A stretch of 64,000 nucleotides of DNA from Plantibacter sp. Leaf314 (GTDB lineage Bacteria; Actinomycetota; Actinomycetes; Actinomycetales; Microbacteriaceae). The stretch spans positions 1-64,000 of the forward strand of contig NZ_LMOB01000003.1 in NCBI RefSeq assembly GCF_001423185.1, given 5' to 3'. The notes beneath the pieces were generated by a model. It was not told the origin of the DNA and searched no databases. It was given only the letters and a program-made list of their open reading frames with translations. Positions 51,563-62,400 of this stretch are shown in pieces. The position numbers and the translations under genes were made by a program. Position 1 is the first letter of the stretch. Every line of letters starts with the position of its first letter.

Positions 51563-53439
51563 TCAGAATAGAGCTTGGCTCACACTCTCGACCTACTGTG
51601 AGGTTGTGCCGAGAGGGAACCTATAACGCCGGTGCTTGGGCACATTTAGGCGCCGTACTTGGGCGCGGCGTAGTAGGCGGCGATGCCTCTGTCCTCGAAG
51701 TCCGAGAAGAGGTGTTCCTGTCCGAGCTGTCGAGCGTGCGCGAGGCGAGGTCATTTTATGGGGAGGACCTCTCCTTCGGGCCGAAGATCACGTCGCAGCT
51801 CACGACGCTCGCGCAAGATCGAGTTACCCGAGAACGAGCTGTGGCGAGCAGCGTAAGCGGATCATTGGAGTCCATCGAAAGCGAGCTCCTAGATGCGGGA
51901 TTTGTGCGGACTCTAAAGCCCTTCCAATTGTTGAATCTTGCCCGAATATCCCAGCTGCCTCACGGCGCTGATTTCTCTGTGCCTGGAGCCGGGAAGACGA
52001 CCGTCGCTTTGGCGAACTTTGCGTTGCAGCGGGCTCGTGGTGAGGTGTCTCGACTACTGGTCGTAGGACCGATCGCTGCGTTTGAGGCGTGGAAGACAGA
52101 CGCTGCGGCCTGCTTCGATTCAAGTCCAATGATCTCTGTTCATCTCGGCAGCAATTCGGCTATCTCGCAAAGAACTGACATTCTCTTGACTAATTACAAT
52201 CGTGTTGCCAGCGACTATGAACGCATCAGATCGTTCGTAGCATCTGGGCCGACACATTTGATTCTCGATGAGGCGCACAGAATGAAGCGTGGAGAAGCAG
52301 GCGTTCATGGTAGAGCTGTTCTGGATCTCGCCTATGTTGCCCGGAGACGTGACATCTTGACCGGCACGCCAACTCCGCAGGGGGCTTTCGACCTAGTTGC
52401 ATTGATGCGGTTCCTATATCCTGGCCAAGATCGCTCGATTCTGCCACCTAGTACCTACGATGAGTCGGCCAGCCGGGAGGCGGAGGTAGTTCAGGCGGCA
52501 GGGCAGGCGATAGGCAAATACTTTGTGCGAACCCGCAAGGCTGATCTGGAGATACCCGAGCCGGAGTGGAACGTCGTTCGACGTCCGATGGGTGCGATAC
52601 AGGCCGCGATCTATGATGCGCTCAAGGGTCGGTATCGGGGTGAGTTCGAGCTACCCAAAGATTCTCGCCGCAATTTCGACCGGTTGGGTCGAGTAGTAAT
52701 GTACTTATTGGAGGCGGCAGTGAATCCTGCTCTTCTCACGGCGGGTTCCGATGTGGCCGACGAGACGGGGTTTGTCCATCCGCCGATTGAGCTGGACGGT
52801 TCGGAACCACTGAGTCGACTCTTAGAGAATTACGCGCAGTTCGAAACCCCCTGGAAGTACGAGTACGTACGTGAGGCTGTAGCGGCGGCGGCTCGGTCAG
52901 GTCGAAAAATTCTGGTCTGGACTACATTCGTGCGCAACATTCGGGTACTTGCTGAAGAACTCAGCGCGTATAACCCCGCGATTGTTCATGGCGGCGTGCC
53001 CGCCGAGGATGCCGTCGCCGCGGGGCAAACCAGCCGAGAGAGCGAACTGAATCGCTTTCGCTACTCCCCGGATTGCACGGTTCTGCTAGCGAACCCGGCG
53101 GCCGCGGGAGAAGGAATCAGCCTTCATCATTGGTGCCACGAAGCAATCTATTTGGACCGTACTTTCAATGCAGGTCACTTCCTTCAAAGCCAAGATCGCA
53201 TTCATCGGCTCGGTCTAGAGCCCGAGACGGTCACGCGGTTCACGCTTCTTGTTAGCGAGGAATCGATCGATGACTTTGTCGACGAGCGATTGCGCGAAAA
53301 GGTAGCCGTTCTATCGCAACTGATGAATGACCCCGGACTTGTTCGCGTCGCATTGCCCGAAAGTGACCAATATCATGATGTCCCAGCAGTGGAATCGGAC
53401 GACATGTCGGCGGTGGCTTACCACCTAGTTGGCCGGTAG
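51559..53439 (+). CDS. SNF2-type DEAD/DEAH helicase
   Basis: This 626-aa superfamily 2 ATPase has Walker A PGAGKTT (residues 142-148), DEAH (237-240), LTGTPTP (267-273), motif V GEGISLHHW (517-525) and motif VI QSQDRIHRLG (543-552). The last, with R-x-H-R-L/I-G, is typical of SNF2 translocases. The N-terminal 120 residues are unassigned. SNF2 enzymes move along double-stranded DNA without full unwinding. The gene overlaps the ParB-like gene and lies 3 nt before the nuclease-like gene. Confidence 0.88.
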   Translation: MIRIELGSHSRPTVRLCREGTYNAGAWAHLGAVLGRGVVGGDASVLEVREEVFLSELSSVREARSFYGEDLSFGPKITSQLTTLAQDRVTRERAVASSVSGSLESIESELLDAGFVRTLKPFQLLNLARISQLPHGADFSVPGAGKTTVALANFALQRARGEVSRLLVVGPIAAFEAWKTDAAACFDSSPMISVHLGSNSAISQRTDILLTNYNRVASDYERIRSFVASGPTHLILDEAHRMKRGEAGVHGRAVLDLAYVARRRDILTGTPTPQGAFDLVALMRFLYPGQDRSILPPSTYDESASREAEVVQAAGQAIGKYFVRTRKADLEIPEPEWNVVRRPMGAIQAAIYDALKGRYRGEFELPKDSRRNFDRLGRVVMYLLEAAVNPALLTAGSDVADETGFVHPPIELDGSEPLSRLLENYAQFETPWKYEYVREAVAAAARSGRKILVWTTFVRNIRVLAEELSAYNPAIVHGGVPAEDAVAAGQTSRESELNRFRYSPDCTVLLANPAAAGEGISLHHWCHEAIYLDRTFNAGHFLQSQDRIHRLGLEPETVTRFTLLVSEESIDDFVDERLREKVAVLSQLMNDPGLVRVALPESDQYHDVPAVESDDMSAVAYHLVGR

Positions 53440-53442
53440 AAT

Positions 53443-54396
53443 ATGCTTCCCACTCACGGTTCGGTGATGAGTGTCTTTCTTCTTGCTAATGTTGCGACTC
53501 ACGGTAGGGCTGCCAATGATGCAGATTGGGTTGGCCAGGCGCAAAAGCGGAGCTCGTTTCTTGCTTCCGCGATTGATCACGAGCCCACCGCTCGTTTACT
53601 GCGTACAGCTGGCTTGGTCGGGTCCCAGGAAGAAGTCAAGCCGAGCTCCGCTTTGCGAGCAGTCTCCTTCGCGGCAACTCGGTCTTGTTTGATCGCAATT
53701 GCAAGTCTAATGCTCCAGATTTCTCCGCCAGACTGGCTCCCATCGGCGACTGTCGGAGGGCGTTTCCGCGAGGCGCTCGTCCCGACGGCGGATCTGCAGT
53801 CTCTTGAGTGGCTGCGTCCGGACCTTGATCGACTGCTTGTTGGTGCCATGGCCGGGAGCAGTGAACGCATAGAACTCCTTCGCTTGGGATTAGGACGTGC
53901 CGCAGAGTTAGTTGTGCTCCATATGTTGAGAGCAGGACATAGTCAGCCTACTCATGTGTCAGAAGTTTCTGACCATTACGGATACGACATAGAGTCGAGT
54001 TTTCCTGAGACCCAACAGTGGGAGGTAAAGGGCTGCTTCACGGAGGCAGCCGGTCGTTTCCACATAAGCAGAAATGAATTCGAGACGTGCAAACTGTTCA
54101 GAGACAGTTGGAAGATCGTGCAGGTTCAGTTCGCTGGTGCCGCCGTGACTGCCCCGGCTCTGACAGAGGCGCACGTAATCGGGGTCCGGCAGGCCGCGGC
54201 ACCGGATGTGATAGCTCTTGCTCCCGCTGAGTCTCCGACATTCCGCTGGGAGCAGAGCGCACAGATGACCTTGCCCGCAAGTCGATGGACGTCGAGTGCC
54301 ATGGGCGGGACTGCTGGTCTGAGCCTCCCAAGTCTGTACGAGCTAGGGGCCGAGGCGGCCGACCTGCGCTTGCTTCGCGTGGGCAGACGGGCTTGA
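53443..54396 (+). CDS. DUF3883-like protein with PD-(D/E)xK-type motif
   Basis: This 317-aa protein has a helical N-terminal 140 residues and a C-terminal nuclease-like domain. That domain contains GRAAELVVLHML (Glu near 155), GYDIES (Asp 182) and WEVKG (Glu 194, Lys 196), the order E...D...ExK expected of restriction-type nucleases and seen in DUF3883. The segment FHISRNEFETCKLFRD matches the conserved helix after the core. In this cluster it is the best candidate for the cutting subunit. ATG 53467 is an alternative start. Confidence 0.7.
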   Translation: MLPTHGSVMSVFLLANVATHGRAANDADWVGQAQKRSSFLASAIDHEPTARLLRTAGLVGSQEEVKPSSALRAVSFAATRSCLIAIASLMLQISPPDWLPSATVGGRFREALVPTADLQSLEWLRPDLDRLLVGAMAGSSERIELLRLGLGRAAELVVLHMLRAGHSQPTHVSEVSDHYGYDIESSFPETQQWEVKGCFTEAAGRFHISRNEFETCKLFRDSWKIVQVQFAGAAVTAPALTEAHVIGVRQAAAPDVIALAPAESPTFRWEQSAQMTLPASRWTSSAMGGTAGLSLPSLYELGAEAADLRLLRVGRRA

Positions 54397-54468
54397 AGGC
54401 GGAAGCGCAGGCGCAAGCCGGAATCGGTGGTTCACGCCACGAGATCGCTCGATGTCGGCACTGTCGCA

Positions 54469-54474
54469 TAGTGT
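54469..54474 (+). promoter_or_regulatory. -10 box of a leaderless promoter (methyltransferase)
   Basis: TAGTGT ends 6 nt before the GTG at 54481, with no ribosome site. The hexamer is the same as that proposed for the promoter of the whole cluster at 49313. Confidence 0.5.
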
Positions 54475-54480
54475 ATCCCT

Positions 54481-55647
54481 GTGGATAACGTGACGTCGAT
54501 CGATGCGGCGAGACCCAAGGTTCTGGAATTCTTCGCCGGGATCGGGCTTGCGCGGCTGGGTCTCGAGTCGGCAGGGTTTCGGGTAGCTTGGTCGAACGAC
54601 TATGAGTTGAGCAAGCGATCGATGTACGAGGCCCACTTTGGTATGGGCGACTCGAGTCATACGTTTCGCCTTGGTGACATCGCGGGCGTAACGGCGGACG
54701 AACTGCCGTCGGACGCAAGTTTGGCCTGGGCTTCTTCTCCGTGCACCGATCTCTCGCTTGCAGGGGGACGAGCGGGGCTAGCCGGTAAGGAGTCCGGCAC
54801 TTTTTGGGAGTACATACGCCTCCTGCGCGAGCTCAAGACGAAGGGGGCGTTGCCTGCGGTTGCAGTGCTCGAGAACGTCGTCGGTCTGGCGACGTCGCAC
54901 GGCGGGGACGACTTGGTGGCTGCAATCTCGGCATTCAACGAACTCGGGTATTCCGTCGACGTTCTAGTTATCGATGCCAGGCGATTCGTCGCACAGTCAA
55001 GACCTCGACTTTTTCTTGTCGCAGTGACAGACCCTTCTGACGATGTCGACAGCGTTTCGGACCTGCGGCCAGACTGGCTTCAGTGGGTGTTTGGTGATGC
55101 AAACCTCCGCACTCATCGAGCGGCCTTGCCCGCTGCGCCCGCGGCGAAACTCAATGGTTTCGGTGAGCTGACCGAAGCTATGCCCCGTGATGATGCGCGA
55201 TGGTGGGATAGCGAGCGCACCGCGCGCTTCATCGGTTCGCTCTCCGCGATGCAGCTCGCGCGCATTACGGAAATGCAGAAGATGGCTGGAAGCCGGTTCC
55301 GCACCGCCTATAGACGAACCAGGAACGGTGTTGCAATGTGGGAAGTCCGGCCTGACGATATATCTGGATGCCTCAGAACGGCGCGCGGCGGTTCGTCGAA
55401 GCAAGCGGTCGTCCGGCTGGGTGATGGCCAGATGCAGGTTCGTTGGATGACACCAAGAGAGTATGCGCGATTGATGGGGGCTGATGATTACCGGCTCGAC
55501 GGCGTACGTACTAACCAAGCCTTGTTTGGGTTCGGTGATGCCGTGGCCGTCCCGGCGGTCCGCTGGCTGGCTAAAAACTACCTAGTGAAGGCGCTCAGCG
55601 GTGGGAGCGACTCTATGCGTCCCAGCGTGGATTTTGCACATCGATAG
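54481..55647 (+). CDS. DNA (cytosine-5) methyltransferase
   Basis: This 388-aa protein methylates cytosine at C5. It shows motif I EFFAGIGLARLGLESAGF (residues 16-33), the catalytic Cys in SSPCTDLSLAG (motif IV, Cys 88), ENVVGL (motif VI, 131-136), QSRPRLFLVAV (motif VIII, 172-182) and the C-terminal motif X NQALFGFGDAVAVPAVRWLA. The target recognition region lies between. It is the last gene of the cluster, 84 nt after the nuclease-like gene, and has its own leaderless promoter. That would allow methylation to be established independently, as in restriction-modification systems (inference). Confidence 0.92.
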   Translation: MDNVTSIDAARPKVLEFFAGIGLARLGLESAGFRVAWSNDYELSKRSMYEAHFGMGDSSHTFRLGDIAGVTADELPSDASLAWASSPCTDLSLAGGRAGLAGKESGTFWEYIRLLRELKTKGALPAVAVLENVVGLATSHGGDDLVAAISAFNELGYSVDVLVIDARRFVAQSRPRLFLVAVTDPSDDVDSVSDLRPDWLQWVFGDANLRTHRAALPAAPAAKLNGFGELTEAMPRDDARWWDSERTARFIGSLSAMQLARITEMQKMAGSRFRTAYRRTRNGVAMWEVRPDDISGCLRTARGGSSKQAVVRLGDGQMQVRWMTPREYARLMGADDYRLDGVRTNQALFGFGDAVAVPAVRWLAKNYLVKALSGGSDSMRPSVDFAHR

Positions 55648-56284
55648 CTGTTCGCATGTCCGCCGTCCGACGGTGTAGGCCTATCGGTTTACCACCGGGG
55701 ACTACGAGATAGATTCACGATCGGCCCGGTCGATTGCAGGTCGCCCTGTTGAGATTCGGCGGTTCCGTCAGTTGCAGATCGGTGTCTCAGAATCTATCAT
55801 TACTCGCCGCCAGGCCATTCGAGCGCAATCATCAACTAGGCGGCAGCCAGGCACCGCGCTGCCGGGCGTGCCTGTGCAGCGGATCAGTGCCCCCGCAGTC
55901 GTTCCGCCCCTCCGGCATTGCGATGTGCGTTAATGCCTGCGGCTGCGCGAGCATGTTGAGGTTTCGCGCGAGGAGGCGACGACGCGGGCCGGACCAGCCC
56001 TGGCAACAAAGCTTGCCCTGCGCTCGCGAATGCAGCCACCGCACTCTTGCTCCGGGGTCTCCACCTAATGACACACCGTCTGGTCGGCGCGGTCAATCAG
56101 CATTCGCGTCCCCCGCCATCCCTGCCAGTGGCGTGCCTGGCACCTTCAACCGGATGTCACGCTCAATCCGGAACGTTAGCTGCTGCGTGGCCGCCTGGGT
56201 CGTAAAGTGCAAATGCTGCCCTGGACGAATCTGCGTCTAGTCCGCTTCCTCCCCGGTCGGGCTGCTGTGAAGAACTCTGAAGTC
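55648..56284. other. intergenic stretch without a recognised gene
   Basis: There is nothing convincing on either strand in about 640 nt. The longest frame (55734-56240) is arginine/cysteine-rich without family features, and the opposite strand has similar noise. No tRNA or repeat was found. Confidence 0.5.
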
Positions 56285-56317
56285 GACAGCTCGCTGTCAC
56301 GACCCTTCGTTAGGGTC
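56285..56317. promoter_or_regulatory. two adjacent hairpins upstream of the giant gene
   Basis: GACAGC-TC-GCTGTC (56285-56298) and GACCCT-TCGTT-AGGGTC (56301-56317) are perfect inverted repeats 3 nt apart, 160 nt before the giant gene. They could be operators or a structured leader. The remaining stretch to 56477 shows no other feature. Confidence 0.45.
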
Positions 56318-56477
56318 GGTGTGGGCGAACTGAACCTAGGCTCTTGTGAAGGCCGTAGTTTTGTCGGAGGGCCGGTGCTGAGTCCTTTGCCGAAATGGCC
56401 GACGCCACCTTGTCTCCGGCGATTGTGTTCTGACAACGCGCGTGACCCACCCGCACGATCACATGAAAGGCCCGCAC

Positions 56478-59400
56478 GTGGACGCTTCTGAACTCAACTC
56501 CGCCGTCGGCCAGGGGCTCGAGCAGCTTGGGTTGGGCCTTCGGCCCATCGTCGAGGGTGCGTTCGCCGAGGCGGTGCCCGGTGTCGAGTGGACTCGGATC
56601 GTCGAGCAGAAGGATCGCGCGGCCGGGATCGGGCACGGGCGGTACTCGGCGACCGACGTGTCGCTGATGCTCCGGGCGATGACCGAACGGATCGGGGAAC
56701 TGTGGTACCCGTTCGACCGCGTGCTGTCGCGGAGCGCTCGCGGGTATGCCAGTGAACTTCGGGAGGTTCGAAACGCCTGGGCGCACAACGCGGGGTTCAC
56801 GGAGCAGTCTGCGTACCGGGCTTTGGACTCGATGCAGTTGTTGTTGGAGAGCGTCGGGGCCGCGGAGCAGGCTGCGGTTGTGGGGGAGTTGAAGGGGCGG
56901 GTGTTGAGCCCTTCGACAGGCTCAGGGACCGAGACGGGTGCGTTGACGAAGACGGCGAACGAAGACGAGATGGGCCCTTCGACAGGCTCAGGGACCGGAG
57001 CGGTCGCGTCGACAGGGTTGGCCGACGGTCGCGAAGCGGAAGATGGGCAGAGCGCCGCAGGCGCCATTTCCGTTGACGGCGCCGCAGGCTCCTCGTCTGC
57101 AGCAGACGCCCCCGCCTTCGTCGCCATCCGCGTCAGCGCGACGCCGACGCTCAGCTACGCGATGGCGCACTGCAGCATCGCGGTGATCGACGAGATCGTC
57201 CTCGAGAACCACGGCGGGGAACGCCGGGCGGCGTCCGTCGAGATCGACGTCGTCACCGCCGACGGTGCCCTCGCCGACACCAAGGTGCTCCTCGCCGACC
57301 TCGGCGAAGACCGCACCACCCTCCTCCGCAGCCCCGAAGTCCTCCTTGACCCACGCCGCATGCTCCTCGTCGAAGAACAGCGGCCCGGCGTCATCCGGGT
57401 CACCGTCCGCGACGCCGCAGGCACCCAGCTCGGCGCCGTCGAGAGCCCCGTCACCGTGCTCGCGTCCAACCAGTGGATCGCCGCACCCGTGCAGCTCGGC
57501 CTCGAACTCCTCGCCGCCCACGTGCAGCCCAATGCCCTCGTTGTCAGCGAGCTCATGCTCGAGGTCTCCGACCTCCTCGAGCAGCAGACCGGAAACAGCT
57601 CCCTCGCCACCTACCAACTCGACGACCCCGCCCGCATCGACGCCATCGTCGCGGCCGTCTGGGACGCCGCCCGCGCCCGCGACATCCGCTACGCCGAACC
57701 GCCCGCCAGCTGGGGCCAAAGCGGCCAGAAGGTCCGCACCCCCGAGGAAGTCCTCACCAGCCACCTCGGCACCTGCCTCGACACCACCATCCTGCTCGCG
57801 TCCGTCCTCGAAGCCATCGGCATCCACCCCCTGCTCTGGCTCCTCAACGACCACATCTTCCTCGGCTACTGGCGCGTCCAGACCACCCTCGACGTCGTCG
57901 CCAGCACCGACGTCTCCGAAGCCGTCAACTCCCTCGAACTCGGCCGCATCGGCGTCGTCGAGACCACCATGCTCACCGGCACCTCCGCGACCTTCGCCGA
58001 CGCCTCCCGTCGGCCCCATACCGAACACCTCGCCGGCTCGCTCGACGACTTCATCGGCATCACCGACGTCGTCCAGGCCCGTCTCCGCAAGATCTACCCG
58101 CTGCCGAGCCGCCGCATCAACGCCGAGGGCGAGCCCGTGGTCACCCTCTACCAGGCACCCGAAGCCCGCGCCCTCACGCAGGACGCCCCGGCCACCGCCG
58201 AGTCGACCGCCGCCGGCCACGGCCCCGACGTCCCGAAGCGCGTCTCCACCTGGAAGAACGCCCTCCTCGACCTCAGCCTCCGCAACAAGCTCATCAACTA
58301 CACCGACCGCTCCGGCTTCGAACTCGCCGTCCCCGGCCCCGCGCTCGGGCGCCTCGAGGACAGCATCAATCACGGCACCCCGCTCACCCTCGTCGCCTCC
58401 GACAGCGTCGCCACGATCGACCAGCAGCGCGGCATCCGCTTCGGCCGCGACCTCGACGAGAGCGACCGCATCACCTTCCTCGACGACAAGAAGAGCGCCT
58501 TCATCGACGTCACCCAAGCCGCCTACCCGACGAAGCTCCGCGCCCTCGCCTACAAGGCCAAGACGATCGTCGAGGAGACCGGCGCCAACAACCTCTACCT
58601 CGCGTTCGGCATGCTGAGTTGGCGCTTCGGCGACCGCGACCTCCGCTCACCCCTCGTGCTCGTGCCCGTCACGCTCACGACCACGAGCCGTGGCTCCTCC
58701 TACCGCCTCACCCTCGACGAGGCCGGCTCGTCCACGCCCAACTACTGCCTGCTCGAGAAGCTGCGCCTGAGCTTCGGCCTCGAGATCCCCGGACTCGCCA
58801 ACCCCGTCGAGGACGGCTCCGGCATCGACCTCCCCGCCGCGTTCACCGCCGTGCGCCAGGCGATCCTCGACGCCGGCCTCCCGTTCCGCGTGGAGGAGAC
58901 GGCGTCGCTGTCGATCCTCCAGTTCGCGAAGTACCGGCTGTGGAAGGACCTCGACGAGAACTGGGAGACGCTCAGCCGCAACAGCCTCGTCGACCACCTC
59001 ATCAACTCGCCGCTCGAGGCCTACGCCGACCCGACGCCCGCGCAGACCGACACCGACCTCGACCGCCTCGGCCTCGACTGCCCGGTCGCCGCCGACTCGT
59101 CGCAGCTCGACGCCGTCGCCGAAGCGGTCGTCGGCCGCACCTTCGTGCTCGAAGGCCCTCCCGGCACCGGCAAGTCGCAGACCATCACCAACCTCCTCGC
59201 CCGCTCGCTCGCCGAGGGCAAGAAGGTCCTGTTCGTCGCCGAGAAGCGTGCGGCGCTCAACGTCGTGAAGCAGCGACTCGAAGACGTCGGACTCGGCGCG
59301 TTCTCGCTCGACCTCCACGACAAGGGCGCCAGGCCCAACGTCGTCCGCGCGCAGATCAAGACCGGCCTCGACCTCCGCACCAAGGCCGACATCGATGCGC

Positions 59401-62400
59401 TGAGCACCAACCGCGAGCTGTCCGAGTCCGGCCTCCGCACCCTCACCCGCTACGCCGATCGCCTCCACGAGGTCAACGCCGCCGGCTTCTCGCTCTACTC
59501 CGCGCGGAGTCGCCTGCTCGCGATGGACCACGACCTCGTCCCCATGGCGATCCCCGAGCAGCTCGTCGCAGCCGGTACGCCCGAGGCCTTCGAGGAGCTG
59601 CGGCAGGTGTTCCGCGAGCTGCCCGAGCGCTCGGATCTCGCGCGCCCGAGCACGACCCACCCGTGGGCGTTCCTCGACGGCCCGTCGGCTCCCGGGCTCG
59701 ACGCCGCGACTGTCCAGCAGCTCGCCCGCGCGATGGACGCCGCCCTGGCCTCGACGCTCGACGCCGGCCTCCCGATGGACGCCCTGCGCCTCGCGTCGCG
59801 ACCCGATCTCCTCGGCCTCTGGTCGACCGCCGTCGCCGCACCGCGCCTGCCGATCGGCGCGCTAATGGCCGGAACCAGGCCCGAGGACTTCAGCCGGCTC
59901 GACGAGGCTCTCGCTGCCGCCGAACAGCTTCGCGACGCCCAGGCCGAGTGGCGCTCGACCTTCACGCCAGCCATCCTCGACCGCGACATCGCCGGCCCGC
60001 TTCACGCCGCCGAGCAGGCTGCCGCGTCGAGCTTCTTCGGTCGCAAGAAGCGGCTCCGGGCCGCGCTCGCCCAGCTGAGCGACGTGCTCGCGGTCGACGC
60101 GACCTCGTTCAAGGTGAAGCAGCTCGTGCCACAGCTCACCGAGGCGAAAGCCGCGCAGGACCGCCTCGTCCAGCTGCGCGGCACGCTCCGCTCCACAGCC
60201 CTCCCGCTCGTCGGCGACCGCTGGAACCCACTCGTCGAGCCGACCCAGCCGGTGCGCGAACTGCTCGGCTGGTACCGCTGGCTGTCGGAGGGCTTCCGTC
60301 TCCCTGGCACGCCCGACGACGCGTTCATCACCGCCGTCCGCGACCACTACGCGACGACCCAGCCGTCGCAGGAGGCAGCCCAGGCGCTGACGACGCTCGC
60401 GAGCACCTGGAGCGAGTTCCTGCGGATTGCGTCCGTCACCACCGAGCGCCTGTCTGCGTGGTCGGGTGGCGAGGGCTTCCTGCAGGCCTGGTGGTCGACG
60501 CGCGACGCCCGCCGCCTCGACGCCGCCGAGCCCGTCGTCCTCGAGCGCTGGCTCGACCTCGTGCGGGTCATCGAACCGCTCCGCACCCACGGGCTCGACG
60601 ACGTCCGCGCTGCGATCCTCGCCGGTCGCATCGAGACCGAGGACGCGACGCTCGCCTTCGAGAAGGGCCTCGCGCAGGCGTCGATCGACGAGCGCGAGCG
60701 CACCACGACGCTCGACGCCTTCGACGCCACCGCACACAACCGCAGCGTCACCCGTTTCACCACGAGCGTGAAGGCCGTGCGTGAGGAGCTGCCGCGGGCG
60801 ATCCCGGCGTCGGTACTCGGGCTGCGGACGTTCAGTTCGCAGTCGGAGAGCGGTCAGGTCGGCGGGCTGCGTCGCCAGATCGACCGTCAGCGCGGCGGCA
60901 TGAGTGTCCGTGCGCTGCTCGAGAACTTCGGCGAGCTCATCACGCAGATCATGCCCTGCACGCTCGCGAGCCCGGAGTCGGTCGCGCGGTTCTTCCCGGC
61001 CGCCGCCGAGCTGTTCGACATCGTCGTGTTCGACGAGGCGTCGCAGATCCGGGTCGCCGACGCGATCGGGGCGATGGGGCGTTCGCGCTCGGTCGTGGTC
61101 GTGGGCGACAGCAAGCAGATGCCGCCGACGACGTTCGCGGAGGCCGGCGCGACGATCGACGACGAGGCCGACTTCACGAGCGAGGTGCTGCAGGACGAGG
61201 AGTCGATCCTGTCCGAGTGCGTGCAGGCGCGGGTGCCGAGCAAGTGGCTGTCGTGGCACTACCGCAGCCAGGACGAGTCGCTCATCGCGTTCTCGAACCA
61301 CCATTACTACGACAGTCAGTTGTCGTCGTTCCCGGCGCCGTTCGTGGGCGCGGGCGACGGTGGGGTCGAGGGCCACGGGCTGGCATTCGTGCGACTCGAC
61401 GGGCAGTTCGAGCGCGGCGGCCGAGGCAAGTCGCTGCGGACGAACCCGGTGGAGGCACAGGCGATCGTCGAGGAGATCACCCGCCGTTTCGCCGCTTCGC
61501 CGGATGAGACGCCGTCGCTCGGCGTCATCACCTTCAACGCGCAGCAGCGGACGCTCATCGAGGACCTGCTGCGCGACAGCACCGACCCGCGGATCGCGAC
61601 GGCGCTCGACGAGCAGGACGGGCTCTTCGTCAAGAACCTGGAGAACGTGCAGGGTGATGAGCGCGACACGATCCTGTTCTCGATCGCGTTCAGTGCGAAC
61701 GAGAAGGGCGTGATCCCGCTGAACTTCGGGCCGCTGACGCGAGCTGGTGGCGAGCGGCGGTTGAACGTCGCCGTGACGCGGGCGCGGCGACAGGTGGTGC
61801 TGTTCGCGAGCTTCGACCCGTCGGAGCTGCGCGCGGAGCAGACGTCGTCGATCGGCATCAAGCACCTGAAGGCGTATCTCGAGCTCGCGCAGCGGGGGAG
61901 CGACGCGGCCGGTGAGGACGGTCGTCGTCAGGCGATCATCGACCGCCACCGCGACGAGATCGCCGACGAGCTGCGGTACGCCGGGCATGCCGTTCGGACG
62001 GATGTCGGGTTGTCGGACTTCCGCGTCGACATCAGCATCGCGACAGAGGCGGAGCCGGACCGACCGCTCGTCGCGGTGCTGCTCGACGGGGCGTCGTGGC
62101 GTGAGCGACGGACGGTCGCTGACCGTGACGGACTGCCGATCGAGGTGCTGAGTGGCCTCATGCGGTGGCCGGGCGTCGAGCGCGTGTGGTTGCCGGAGTG
62201 GCTGCACCACCGCGAGGAGGTGCTTGACCGGTTGGTCGCGGCCGTTGAGGCTGCAGGGGAGCGGGCTGCTGCGGGGCGTGCGGTGGACGCACCTGTTACC
62301 GACGAACCGGACCAGACCGAGGTGACTGCCGGCGGCAGCGAGGACGCCGTCGACGAGTCCGCCGCGGGTGCGGATGCGGTCCCGCCGGTGCGGAGTGCGC

